Positions 42,573 through 51,023 of a DNA stretch of 64,000 nucleotides are shown here, piece by piece. Numbering within the stretch: position 1 is the first letter of the stretch; every line of letters starts with the position of its first letter. The stretch covers positions 2,294,001 to 2,358,000 of the forward strand of contig CBDIDG010000006.1 in NCBI GenBank assembly GCA_965277615.1. Direction: 5' to 3'. The position numbers were made by a program, and so were the translations under genes. Origin of the DNA: Bog-532 sp965277615 (lineage in GTDB: Bacteria; Actinomycetota; Actinomycetes; Streptosporangiales; Streptosporangiaceae). The notes beneath the pieces are model-generated. The model had not been told where the DNA came from, made no database searches, and was given only the letters and a program-made list of their open reading frames with translations.

Positions 42573-45500
42573 TCCGAGGGCAGCGGGTAGTGGCCGGCTA
42601 GCCAGTCTCGCAGCAGGGCCAGCCGGGCCTGGTTGTCGTCGTGCCCGGTGACCACCGGAGCCGAGTTGTACGGACTGGCGTCGGAGCTGCGCCGCAGCTT
42701 CACGTACAGGCCGGAGCTGTCGATGGCGTAGCGCTCCATGTCGTCCTGGAGCGCGCCGATCACGGTGATGTTCCGGTCCCGGCCGATCCGCTCGAACAAC
42801 GCCACCGCCTCGGTGCGGTGCTGTTTGCCCAGGTTGCGGCCGAGTTCGTCCAGGATTAGCAGCAGCGGCCGGTCGGTCCCGCCAGCCAGCGCGGCCGCGC
42901 AGACCAGCTTGACCGCCTTCTCATCCATCTGGGCCGTGTTGCCGCGCAGGTTGTAGGGCGACATGCGCTGGCCTTCGGCCCGGCGCCACTTCGGGGTGAC
43001 GGTCCAGCGCCAGGGCTTGTCCGGCTCGGCCGGCGGCTCCGGCTCGGGGAAGTCCAGGGTCGCGCCGTACCCGCCGTACTCCTGGTCGAGGCGGTCGAAC
43101 TGGGTCGCGACCTTCTTCAGCTTGGCCTTGATGCCCTCGGCCACCGAGGCGCGGTGGGCCGCCGCGGCCTGGCCCGCCTCGTGCAGCCCCTTGCGCGCCG
43201 CCTCCAGGTCGGCGCTGCGCTCGGTCCGCTGCCTTGTGATCCGCTGGCGCTGGTACTCGTCCTCCTGCTCGGTCTGGGCCAGGTAGGTGCGCAGCGACCG
43301 GTGCAGGACCGGGAACGCGTCGCCCTGGGCGCCCGTGCCCCGGCTCCACCGGACGTCGGCCCGGAGCCCGGCGATCTCGCGCGGGATCTCGTCCTCGGGC
43401 GTCCCGCGTGGAAAACAGCGGGTGAGCACGTCGTCCAGCTCGGCGCAGCAGGTGGCCGTCCACTCCTGCTCGCTCCAGCGGCCCTGGTCGCCGGCCAGGT
43501 TCAGCAGGTGCGCCTGGGCCTCGTCACCTGTGCCGCCGAACGCGGTCAGCCGACCGGCCAGATCGATCGCGGCCTGCCGGGTGGCCAGGTCGGCGCGGGT
43601 GGTGGCGTTGCGCTGCTGCTGGTCTTCCAGCCGGTCGACGTCGGCCCGCAGCCGGTCGGCCTGCTGGGTACGGGTCTGGACCGCGGCCAGCATCTCGGCG
43701 TGCTCGGTCCGGACGGCGCGGACGGCCGGTTCCAGCCCGGCCCGCTGGGCGGCCAGGTCACCGAGGCTCTCGCGCAGCCCGGCGATCTCGCCCCACAGGT
43801 CTTCGGCCCGCTGAGCGGCGGCGGCGGCGGTGACCCGGCCCCGGGCCACGGCCAGCTGGCTGCGGGCGTGCTGCACGGCATCCTCGGCCTGGTGCAGGCG
43901 CTCGGCCGCCGCGGCCACCCGGCCTTCGGCCTTTTCGACCCGGGCCGCGTGTCCGGTCAGCGGGCTGGCGAACCCGCCGGCCACCCAGACCTGGGCCTCG
44001 GCGTCGGTCGCGGCGGCCGGGTCACCTGCGCGCCCGGCCAGGCTGGCCAGGAAGCCGGTGAGCGGCAGGTCCATCGTGCGGCTGCTGGGAAGATCCCCGA
44101 CCCCTGTGACTTGTGAGGCTGCCGGGGCGGGGGCGCTCGAGGCGGTGGGGGCGGTGGGGTCCGCGAGGATGAGGGTGGAGCCGGGGAGGTCGGCTAGCAG
44201 CTCACGGGCCTGGGCACCGTCGGCCGCGGCGACCACGACGGCTTCGCGGTACGGGTGCAGGCGCGGCTCCCACGCCGCCCGCTGGTCCGGCTCCAAGATC
44301 ACGCTGTCCAGCAGCGGAACCGCGGACAGGCCGGCCGCGCGGAGGCGCTGCAGCTGGCCCGCGGCGAGGTCGTCGCCCTGTTCGGCCCCGGCCAGCGCGG
44401 CCTGGGCATCGGTCAGCTCGTGCTGGCGGGCGCCGCAGGCCTGCAGCGCCTCTTCCAGCCGGGTGGTGGCCGCCGCCTCTTCCGCCGCGGCCTGGGCGCC
44501 CGTCCGGCCGTCGGCGGCCCGGCCGGTCTCGACCAGGCTGGGGCGCTGGCGGGTTTTGTCCTCGATGTCGCGGACGGTGGTCCGTTCCTCGACCTCCAGG
44601 GCCCGGTCCCGCTCCGACATCTCCTTCCAGCGGCGCTCCGCGGCGGTGCAGTACTCCTGGAACGCCTCGTCACTGCGCAGGTCGCGCAGCTGCTCGCGGA
44701 GCTTGGCGACCTGGGCCGAGCGGTCGTCCCACTCGGCCGCCAGCCGGCTGATCTCGGCGCCGATCCCGGCCAGCTCGTGCTCGCCGTCCACGACCAGCCG
44801 GGCGCAGCGGCCCTGCCACAGCGCGCCAGCCCGCTCGATGGCCGCCCGGGCCTGGGCCCGCTGGGCGATGCCGGCCTCGATGACCCGGGTCTCGGCCTCC
44901 CACTGGTCCAGGTCGGCCCGGGCCCGCTGCTCTTCCTCGCGCCGCGCGTGCTCGGTGGTGCGGGACGCCCGCTCCTGCTCCATCTCCCGGTCCACGCCGG
45001 TGAGCGCGGCGATGGCGTCGAAGATCCGGGCCGGGCTGAGCTCGTTCAGCGGCTGGGCCAGCAGGTTCGCGGTGGCGCTGGCCCGCACGGAGGTGGACAG
45101 GAACGACACGCAGCGCACGTGCCGCCCGTAGAGGACCTCGCCGAGCCGGTTGGCGTGGATGTCGTGACGGCCGTTGCGGCGGGGCAACTCGGCCCACAGG
45201 TTGTCGGCCGCGGCCACCCGGTCCGCGTCGCTGGTGGCGGCCGGGACGTACAGCTCGTGCGCCCAGCGCAGGTCGATGTAGGGGGCCTTGCGGTTGATCC
45301 GCAGCCACACGGTCAGCGCGGAACCGGCCAGCGCCTCCGGGCTGGCCGCCCCATACTCGGTGAACACACCGATCACGTAGCCGTGGTCGGCGTTGCCCCA
45401 GCGGCCGTCGGCGGCAGCGATCTCGGCCGTGAACAGCAGCTCGGCCGCGTCCGGTGCGCCGCTGCTCCAGCGCCACTGCTCGTCGCCGGACAGCAGGCTG

Positions 45501-45721
45501 ATGCCGGCGATGAACGAGGACTTGCCGGCCCCGTTGGAGTCCTTGGGGCCCTGCCCGGCCACGGTGACCAGCCCGCCGGAGACCATCGGCACGGGGTGCG
45601 CGGACAGCCGGGAGATGTTGATCAGCTGGACCCCAGTGAGCACCCGGGTGCCGACCACGTCCGTGCTGTCCGGGCTGGCCAGCGACTCGTCGCCGCTGAA
45701 CCGCAGGGCGTCCTCGGTCAC
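42482..45721 (-). CDS. SMC/MukB/JetC-like ATPase
   Basis: 1079 residues. Walker A GPKDSNGAGKSSF with Lys67 near the N-terminus; Walker B LLLILDELG with Asp958-Glu959 near the C-terminus, preceded by a signature-like YNLRGNTAQMDEKAVKL. Between them are long Ala/Glu/Arg/Gln heptad-rich coiled coils (about 250-460, 610-740, 840-910) around a hinge-like globular part (about 480-600). The split-head plan is that of SMC/MukB/SbcC. The Walker A variant and the size resemble JetC/MksB. The C-terminal tail is Asp/Ser-rich. The start overlaps the upstream 244-aa gene stop (ATGA). It would form a DNA-entrapping ring with the three upstream products. Confidence 0.85.
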   Translation of the reverse strand: MTEDALRFSGDESLASPDSTDVVGTRVLTGVQLINISRLSAHPVPMVSGGLVTVAGQGPKDSNGAGKSSFIAGISLLSGDEQWRWSSGAPDAAELLFTAEIAAADGRWGNADHGYVIGVFTEYGAASPEALAGSALTVWLRINRKAPYIDLRWAHELYVPAATSDADRVAAADNLWAELPRRNGRHDIHANRLGEVLYGRHVRCVSFLSTSVRASATANLLAQPLNELSPARIFDAIAALTGVDREMEQERASRTTEHARREEEQRARADLDQWEAETRVIEAGIAQRAQARAAIERAGALWQGRCARLVVDGEHELAGIGAEISRLAAEWDDRSAQVAKLREQLRDLRSDEAFQEYCTAAERRWKEMSERDRALEVEERTTVRDIEDKTRQRPSLVETGRAADGRTGAQAAAEEAAATTRLEEALQACGARQHELTDAQAALAGAEQGDDLAAGQLQRLRAAGLSAVPLLDSVILEPDQRAAWEPRLHPYREAVVVAAADGAQARELLADLPGSTLILADPTAPTASSAPAPAASQVTGVGDLPSSRTMDLPLTGFLASLAGRAGDPAAATDAEAQVWVAGGFASPLTGHAARVEKAEGRVAAAAERLHQAEDAVQHARSQLAVARGRVTAAAAAQRAEDLWGEIAGLRESLGDLAAQRAGLEPAVRAVRTEHAEMLAAVQTRTQQADRLRADVDRLEDQQQRNATTRADLATRQAAIDLAGRLTAFGGTGDEAQAHLLNLAGDQGRWSEQEWTATCCAELDDVLTRCFPRGTPEDEIPREIAGLRADVRWSRGTGAQGDAFPVLHRSLRTYLAQTEQEDEYQRQRITRQRTERSADLEAARKGLHEAGQAAAAHRASVAEGIKAKLKKVATQFDRLDQEYGGYGATLDFPEPEPPAEPDKPWRWTVTPKWRRAEGQRMSPYNLRGNTAQMDEKAVKLVCAAALAGGTDRPLLLILDELGRNLGKQHRTEAVALFERIGRDRNITVIGALQDDMERYAIDSSGLYVKLRRSSDASPYNSAPVVTGHDDNQARLALLRDWLAGHYPLPSDQDSDSDPDSDPRSSSSFPLGAPTGSGAMA

Positions 45722-46452
45722 TGCATCCTCTTCTCGTCGTCAGCTTCGCCGCCCGTTCCGCCGTCCGGCTCGCCGTCTGGCCCGGGCGGGCGGCGACGGC
45801 GGATCGCGGCGGCCAGCGGCGTGTCCGGCCCGGCGGCCAGGATCAGCTCCTCCTGCAGCCGGCGCCGGGCCGCCTCGGTCAGCCGGTGGAACTGCGGGCC
45901 GGGCAGGTAGGCGGTGTTCTGCGGCACGGTGCCGGGCCGCAGCCGGGCCGGGACGACCCGGACCAGCCCCGCGGCCCGCAGGCGGCCCAGGCTCTGCCGC
46001 AGTTCACCGCGGGGCAGCTGGGTGCGGCGCTGCAGCTCCTCGATCGGGGTCGGGGTGCCGTCGACCCAGGAGTCGCCGGACAGCGTGCCCTCGGTGCGCG
46101 GGATCGCCACCGAATGGATCAGCACCAGCGTGAGCACGGCCCGGTCGGCCAACGGCAGCGGATTTCCACCGTCGGCGGTCAGCCGGGCGGCGATGTCGTC
46201 GCGGTAGCCGGAGGTCCACGTCCCAGGGCCGACCCGGACCAGGGTCCGGCCGATCAAGTGCAGCAGTTCGGCCACGCTACGGCGCAAGGTGGCATCGCGC
46301 AGGCCGGGGGCGACCGCTTCCGGCACCGGCTCCGGGCTGTGCTCGACCGCGGCGAACGCGGCCAGGATCTCGTCCCGCTGCCGCTCGCTCAGGTCGGCCA
46401 GGACCGGCTCGAAGAACGAGGTCATGAGGCCGGGCCCGGCATCGATCGCCAC
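45718..46452 (-). CDS. Winged-helix (KITE/MukE/JetB-like) partner 1 of the SMC ATPase
   Basis: 244 residues. A helical N-terminal part (LADLSERQRDEILAAF, ATLRRSVAELLHLIGRTLVRV) precedes a winged helix: ADRAVLTLVLIHSVAIPR, then TPIEELQRRTQLPRGELRQSLGRLRAAGLVRVV. The C-terminal 35 residues are charged and low complexity. Position next to the SMC gene and wHTH fold suggest a KITE subunit of MukE/JetB kind, linking the SMC heads to the kleisin. Starts 31 bases inside the upstream gene, and its stop overlaps the SMC start. Confidence 0.65.
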   Translation of the reverse strand: MAIDAGPGLMTSFFEPVLADLSERQRDEILAAFAAVEHSPEPVPEAVAPGLRDATLRRSVAELLHLIGRTLVRVGPGTWTSGYRDDIAARLTADGGNPLPLADRAVLTLVLIHSVAIPRTEGTLSGDSWVDGTPTPIEELQRRTQLPRGELRQSLGRLRAAGLVRVVPARLRPGTVPQNTAYLPGPQFHRLTEAARRRLQEELILAAGPDTPLAAAIRRRRPPGPDGEPDGGTGGEADDEKRMQ

Positions 46453-46949
46453 AGCTGGCGCAGCGTGGTCAGCTCGCTACCGCTCCACAGCGCGACCCGG
46501 GGCCCGAGCCGGATGGTGTCACCGGTCTCGTCCCACAGCAGCCAGCCCGCCTGGTCCAGGCGGCGCAACGCGGCCACCGCGGAGCGCCGGTGCGCCATCT
46601 CGTCGCGCGGCCCGGTCAGCTCACCGAACACGCCCAGCACCGCGGCCGACCCGGCACTCGCGCCGGGCCAGATCGGGGCCAGCGGGTCCTCCCAGCAGCA
46701 GCGCAGCACCGCGGCCAGCATCCGGGCGGTGTCGTTGGGCTGCTCCAGCAGCGGGCCGGCCAGGCCCAGCTCGGCCAGCACCCGGGTGTCGGCGGTCTCC
46801 GGCACCTGCGGGACCAGCCAGGCGCCGTCGCCGGACGGTTCGGGCAGCCGCAGCATGCCCGCGGGCGCCGGGGTACCGGCCGGGACCCGGAGCGGGCCGC
46901 CCGCCCGGGCCCGGGCCCAGGCCAGCGCGGTGCTGTCGGGATCGGTCAT
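46422..46949 (-). CDS. Winged-helix (KITE-like) partner 2 of the SMC ATPase
   Basis: 175 residues. N-terminal 60 residues give no motif; the rest has a wHTH-like run: SAAVLGVFGELTGPRDEMAHRRSAVAALRRLDQAGWLLWDETGDTIRLGP, and LTTLRQLWRSM. This differs from partner 1, so the operon appears to encode two distinct small winged-helix proteins. A homodimeric KITE is usual in MukBEF and JetABCD. The stop lies 31 bases into the next gene, and the start overlaps the kleisin-like gene stop by four bases. Confidence 0.55.
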   Translation of the reverse strand: MTDPDSTALAWARARAGGPLRVPAGTPAPAGMLRLPEPSGDGAWLVPQVPETADTRVLAELGLAGPLLEQPNDTARMLAAVLRCCWEDPLAPIWPGASAGSAAVLGVFGELTGPRDEMAHRRSAVAALRRLDQAGWLLWDETGDTIRLGPRVALWSGSELTTLRQLWRSMPGPAS

Positions 46950-48178
46950 GAGGTGGCCTGGTCACGGGTGAGGCGGCCGGGGGTGACCCAGGCCGGGCTG
47001 GCCGACTCGGCCACGTCCAGGCCTTCGTCCCAGGTCAGCGTGTAGGGCAGCGCGGGATCGAGGTGCGCGGCGGTCAGCTGGGCCAGCACCCGGCGGGCCG
47101 ACGCCCAGTCAGGGGCCACCCGCAGAACATCTTCGATTTTAATGAACTCCCTGGTGGCCAGGAGTTCCTCCACGGCGCTCCTGATCGCGTCCTGGTCCAC
47201 GGCCGCCGGGGCCTCGGGCTCCGCCGTCGGGTCGGCGTCACCGGCGGGCCGGGGCGGCGGCATCCGGGCGGTGTCCGGGCGGCCGCCGGTCTCCACCGCC
47301 TCGGTCATGACCTGCGGGTCGAACCAGGGCGCGGGCGCGTCGAACACGAACGTGTCGAGCACCGCGCCGAGCCGGGCGGTGTCGGCGGTACGGGCGAACG
47401 AGCGCCACTCCTCCGCAGGCAGCAGGCCCAGCGCGCGGGTGGTGCCGGCCCGCTCGATCAGCCGGCCCGCCGCGGCGTCGATCGCGTCCCGGTAGGCGGC
47501 CAGCGCGGCCCGCATCCACTGGCACTCTCGATCCAGGGCGGGCCAGCGTTCCAGCACGGTCGCGTGCACGCTCTCGGCCCGGCTGATCAGCGCCTCGTTA
47601 CCCCACAGCAGCTGGGCGTTCTCCCGCAGCTGGGCCACGTCGGCGCCGAGCGACATGATCGACAGCTCGTTAGCGATGAGCCGGAACACCTGGGTCAGCC
47701 GTTCTACAGAAGCCCGGCCGTCGGCGTCGGTGGCCGCGGGCGCGGACACGCTCTCGTGCTCCATGGACAGCAGCTGGTGCAGCTCGGACTGGCCGCCGCG
47801 CTCGGCGATCCGGCGCAGGAACAGCAGCATGATGTACGGGGCGAAGGCGGCCCGGTAGAAGCGCTCGTTGGGCCGCTCGAAGACCTTGCTGACCGCGCCG
47901 TAGCCCTTGAGCACCTCGAACCGGCGGCTGACCGTGGCTTCGGGGAAGGCCCGGCAGGCGTTGCGGACCTGTTCCTCGGTCAGCCCGTCGCTGCCCGAGG
48001 CGGCGAACGCGGACAAGATGGCCTCGTCCACGTCCAGCAGCTGCGGCGACAAGATCATCTTCTCGGCCTCGCGGGCCAGGACCGCGAAGGCCTGCCGGTA
48101 GACCCGCAGCACTGCGGCCTCGCCCGCCAGGTCGTCCAGGCCCCCCTGCACGTCCTGTACCCGGCCGTCGTCGGCCAC
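46946..48178 (-). CDS. Kleisin-like (MukF/JetA-type) protein
   Basis: 410 residues. N-terminal winged helix: ILSPQLLDVDEAILSAFAAS, TEEQVRNACRAFPEATVSRRFEVLKGYGAVSKVFERPNERFYR. The middle is helical (about 120-270). The C-terminus has a second wHTH-like segment (AIRSAVEELLATREFIKIEDVLRVAP, ARRVLAQLTAAHL). N- and C-terminal winged helices joined by helices are the kleisin plan of MukF/JetA. Pro/Ala-rich linker at about 285-320. It is the first gene of the tight operon; the promoter is probably in 48179-48250. Confidence 0.6.
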   Translation of the reverse strand: MADDGRVQDVQGGLDDLAGEAAVLRVYRQAFAVLAREAEKMILSPQLLDVDEAILSAFAASGSDGLTEEQVRNACRAFPEATVSRRFEVLKGYGAVSKVFERPNERFYRAAFAPYIMLLFLRRIAERGGQSELHQLLSMEHESVSAPAATDADGRASVERLTQVFRLIANELSIMSLGADVAQLRENAQLLWGNEALISRAESVHATVLERWPALDRECQWMRAALAAYRDAIDAAAGRLIERAGTTRALGLLPAEEWRSFARTADTARLGAVLDTFVFDAPAPWFDPQVMTEAVETGGRPDTARMPPPRPAGDADPTAEPEAPAAVDQDAIRSAVEELLATREFIKIEDVLRVAPDWASARRVLAQLTAAHLDPALPYTLTWDEGLDVAESASPAWVTPGRLTRDQATS

Positions 48179-48250
48179 TGTCCCCTCCCCGTCAGCCGTT
48201 CCGCCCCGGACTCAAACCACCGACGGTATCGCGTACCCCGGACAGCGATA

Positions 48251-48279
48251 AGGCGGATGGCAACGATCACCATCCGCCT
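48251..48279 (-). terminator. Strong hairpin between the zinc-ribbon ORF and the SMC operon
   Basis: AGGCGGATGG (48251-48260) and CCATCCGCCT (48270-48279) form a ten-base perfect stem with a nine-base loop, 14 bases after the small zinc-ribbon ORF stop. It should separate that transcript from the SMC operon. Confidence 0.55.
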
Positions 48280-48292
48280 GCAGGAGGTGGGA

Positions 48293-48409
48293 TTAGGAGG
48301 CGCGGCGCCGGGGGGCTGCGCACCAGTGGTCAAAACACGGACGGCACAGCTTGGTCACCTGGTTGATGGCCGTGTAAGCGCCGCACCGAAAACAGTAACC
48401 GTCGTACAT
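48293..48409 (-). CDS. 38-residue zinc-ribbon protein
   Basis: A short ATG-TAA frame (38 codons) encoding MYDGYCFRCGAYTAI, a short loop, then KLCRPCFDHWCAAPRRRAS. Two CxxC pairs (CFRC and CRPC) plus a further Cys make a compact zinc ribbon, and AAAGG precedes the ATG by eight bases. Below normal ORF-size cutoffs. It lies directly upstream of a terminator-like hairpin, on the strand of the SMC operon. Many actinomycetes encode similar unnamed mini-ribbons; function unknown. Confidence 0.6.
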   Translation of the reverse strand: MYDGYCFRCGAYTAINQVTKLCRPCFDHWCAAPRRRAS

Positions 48410-48527
48410 TCGGAGACCTTTGAGCGCGGGATTTTCGTTCTCTCGTATAGCGCGCTGCGTCGTCAGGTATTCCGGCCGCTGATCTCACCGGCCCCCGCGC
48501 GGCCAGCGTGAACGTAGCCATGCCCGC

Positions 48528-48884
48528 TCAGCTGTGCAGGGTGACGACGTAGCCGTCCGGGTCGGCGAAGGCAAAGGTCCGGCCGAACGGCCCGTCGAAC
48601 GGCGCGGTCACGATGGGGACGCCGTGGGCGGCCAGATCGTCATGCAGTTTGTCGACGTCGTCGGCCTTCAGCCAGAGCGCCACGCCCCAGCCGAGCCGGC
48701 TGGTGGCGTCCAGGTCGACCGCGGGCTCGCGGATCGCGAACGGGATCGGCTCGGTGGTGAACACCACGGCGCCCGGCGGGCCGGCCGGGGCTGGGTTCAA
48801 CCCGAGCCGCTCGGTGTAGAAGCGCGTGGACGCCTCCAGGTCCCGCACCTGGAGGGCGACGAAGTCGGGTCCGGTGACCGCCAT
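48528..48884 (-). CDS. Glyoxalase/bleomycin-resistance (VOC) protein
   Basis: 118 residues. VOC pattern: PDFVALQVRDLEASTRFYTERLGL, FTTEPIPFAIR, LWLKADDVDKLHDDLAAHGV, TFAFADPDGYVVTLHS. ATG 48884 has AAGGAG upstream. It is divergent from the MarR gene with a clear MarR-type operator between them, so MarR probably represses it. Possible role: detoxification or antibiotic sequestration. Confidence 0.9.
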   Translation of the reverse strand: MAVTGPDFVALQVRDLEASTRFYTERLGLNPAPAGPPGAVVFTTEPIPFAIREPAVDLDATSRLGWGVALWLKADDVDKLHDDLAAHGVPIVTAPFDGPFGRTFAFADPDGYVVTLHS

Positions 48885-48903
48885 GAGACTGCTCCTTGGT
48901 TGT

Positions 48904-48944
48904 AGTATCAGGTAGGCTTACACTATATCAGGTGGACTGATACT
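48904..48944. promoter_or_regulatory. MarR-type operator in the divergent marR/VOC promoter
   Basis: TATCAG-GTGGA-CTGATA (48926-48942) is a six-base inverted repeat typical for MarR dimers. TATCAGGT recurs in direct orientation at 48906-48913, 20 bases away, and AGTATCAG/CTGATACT (48904-48911/48937-48944) frames the whole. Confidence 0.7.
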
Positions 48945-48960
48945 GCAAAGGGAGGACCTG

Positions 48961-49404
48961 GTGGCTAGCAGTACCGAGCGGCCGGGGTGGCTGCTCAAGC
49001 GGGCCCAGGACGCGCTGCACGCGGCCATGACCGCGGCGCTGAGCGACTTCGGCGCCACGCTGCCCGAGTACGCGGTGCTCACCGCGCTGGCCGAGGAGCC
49101 GGGGCTGTCCAACGCCGACCTGGCCCGGCGCACGTTCGTCACCCCGCAGACCATGAACCAGGTGCTCCGCGAGCTGGAGCAGCGGGGCTGGGTCAGCCGT
49201 CACCCGCACCCGGGCCACGGGCGCATCCTGCAGGCCGAGCTCACCGACGACGGCCGGCGGACCCTGACCGCCTGCCACCAGGCGGTGGACGCGGTGGAGG
49301 GGCGGATGCTGGCCGGGCTCAGCCCAGCGGAACGCCTTCAGCTGGCCGCAGCGCTGCGGAGCTGTATCGACGGGCTCAGCCCAGCGTTAGTTAGCCGAGG
49401 TTAA
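48961..49404 (+). CDS. MarR family transcriptional regulator
   Basis: 147 residues from GTG 48961 with GGGAGG upstream. MarR wHTH: LPEYAVLTALAEEPGLSNADLARRTFVTPQTMNQVLRELEQRGWVSRHPHPGHGRILQAELTDDG. The recognition helix and beta-wing are intact. Dimerisation helices at both ends. It should repress the divergent VOC gene and itself through the operator at 48926. Ligand unknown. Confidence 0.92.
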   Translation: MASSTERPGWLLKRAQDALHAAMTAALSDFGATLPEYAVLTALAEEPGLSNADLARRTFVTPQTMNQVLRELEQRGWVSRHPHPGHGRILQAELTDDGRRTLTACHQAVDAVEGRMLAGLSPAERLQLAAALRSCIDGLSPALVSRG

Positions 49405-49417
49405 TGAGCGAGGTTAG

Positions 49418-50896
49418 TTAGCCGAGGGTGAAGGGGTCCCGGGTCTCGCCGCTGAGCTCGACCCAGACCGACTTGTTCTCGGTGTAGGCCTGCACCGCGT
49501 CGATGCCGTTCTCCCGGCCCAGGCCCGACGCCTTGTAGCCGCCGAACGGCACGCTCGGCGCGACCACCCGGTAGGCGTTGACCCAGACCGTGCCGGCCTT
49601 GATCCGGGCCGCGACCCGGTGGGCCCGGCGCACGTCGTTGGTCCAGACCGAGCCGGCCAGCCCGTACGGAGTGTCGTTGGCCAGCTTGACCGCCTCGTCC
49701 TCGCTGGTGAACGTGTAGGCCGACAGCACCGGGCCGAACACCTCCTCCCGGACCACGGTGGAGGCCGGGCCGACCCCGGTCAGCACGGTGGGCTGGACGA
49801 AGTACCCGCCCAGGCCCTCGTCGGCGGCGCCGCCGCAGGCCACCTGGGCCCCCTCGTCGACCGCGGTCTTCAGGTAGCCGAGCACCTTGCGGTACTGCGG
49901 GCCGTTGGCCACCGGGCCCATCTCGGTGTCCGGGTCGTTAGGGTCACCGAGCCGGATCCGGGAGGCGCGCTCGGACACCAGCTGGATCAGCTCGTCGTGC
50001 ACGTCGGCGTGCACGATGAGCCGGGAACCGGCCATGCAGGTCTGCCCGGTGGCCGCGAACACCCCGGCCACGATGCCGTTGGCCGCCGCGGCCAGGTCGG
50101 CGTCGGGGAACACCACCTGGGGCGACTTGCCGCCCAGCTCCAGGGTGACCGGGTTGAGGTTCTCGGCGGCGGCGTGGGCCACGGCCCGGCCGGTAGCGGT
50201 GGACCCGGTGAACGCCACCTTGTCCACCCCCGGGTGCCCGGCCAGGGCCGCGCCGGTCTCCCGGGACAGGCCGGTGACCACGTTGACCACGCCGGGCGGG
50301 AAGCCCGCATCCTCGATCAGCTCGGCGAAGCCCAGGGTGGAGGCGGGCGCGTGCTCGGACGGCTTGATCACCACCGTGCAGCCCGCGGCCAGGGCCGGGG
50401 CCAGCTTCCAGGTCATCAGCAGCAGCGGGGAGTTCCAGGGCGTGATCGCGGCGACCACCCCGACCGGCTCCCGCCGGGTGTAGACGAGGTAGTTCGGGTT
50501 GGGCGACGGGATCTGGCGCCCCTCCAGCTTGTCGGCCAGGCCGGCGTAGTACTGGTACCAGCCGCCCAGCCCGTTGAGCTGGCCGATCATCTCCCGGTAG
50601 AGCTTGCCGGAGTCGTTGACCTCGAGCCGGGCCAGCCGCTCGGCGTTGAGGCTGATCAGGTCGGCCAGCAGCCGCAGCAGCCGGGCCCGGCCGAACCCGG
50701 TCATCGAGCCCCACTCGCCGTCCAGCGCGGCCCGGGCCGCCTGCACGGCGGCGTCGACGTCCTCCGGGCCACCGTCGGGGATCACCGCCCACGGCTCACC
50801 GGTGTAGGGATTCTCGGACTCGAACGTCCGCCCGGAGATGGCGTCGATCGCCTTCCCGCCGATCAGCATCCGGAACTGCTCGAGTTGCTCGCTCAC
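49418..50896 (-). CDS. Aldehyde dehydrogenase (NAD(P)+-dependent)
   Basis: 492 residues, standard size. Catalytic Glu in PVTLELGGKSPQVVF and nucleophile Cys in VFAATGQTCMAGSRL. The NAD motif FTGSTATGRAV and the conserved AITPWNSPLLLMTWKLAPALAAG region are intact. It oxidises an aldehyde to an acid; subgroup resembles betaine/gamma-aminobutyraldehyde-type enzymes, substrate unknown. No operon partner. Confidence 0.95.
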   Translation of the reverse strand: MSEQLEQFRMLIGGKAIDAISGRTFESENPYTGEPWAVIPDGGPEDVDAAVQAARAALDGEWGSMTGFGRARLLRLLADLISLNAERLARLEVNDSGKLYREMIGQLNGLGGWYQYYAGLADKLEGRQIPSPNPNYLVYTRREPVGVVAAITPWNSPLLLMTWKLAPALAAGCTVVIKPSEHAPASTLGFAELIEDAGFPPGVVNVVTGLSRETGAALAGHPGVDKVAFTGSTATGRAVAHAAAENLNPVTLELGGKSPQVVFPDADLAAAANGIVAGVFAATGQTCMAGSRLIVHADVHDELIQLVSERASRIRLGDPNDPDTEMGPVANGPQYRKVLGYLKTAVDEGAQVACGGAADEGLGGYFVQPTVLTGVGPASTVVREEVFGPVLSAYTFTSEDEAVKLANDTPYGLAGSVWTNDVRRAHRVAARIKAGTVWVNAYRVVAPSVPFGGYKASGLGRENGIDAVQAYTENKSVWVELSGETRDPFTLG

Positions 50897-50957
50897 GGTT
50901 CGTCCTCCCTGGCGTCATCGCCGGCCACCTTGCTATTCACTCCTGGCTGACGTGCAG

Positions 50958-50992
50958 CGTCAACCCGCCGACGGCCCGATATCGGGTTGACG
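50958..50992. promoter_or_regulatory. Inverted repeat between divergent aldehyde dehydrogenase and acetyltransferase genes
   Basis: CGTCAACCCG (50958-50967) and CGGGTTGACG (50983-50992), perfect ten-base arms around 15 bases. Likely operator for a dimeric regulator encoded elsewhere. Confidence 0.5.
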
Positions 50993-51023
50993 GCGGCAGG
51001 CAGGCCGGGCCAGGGTCGGCGGC

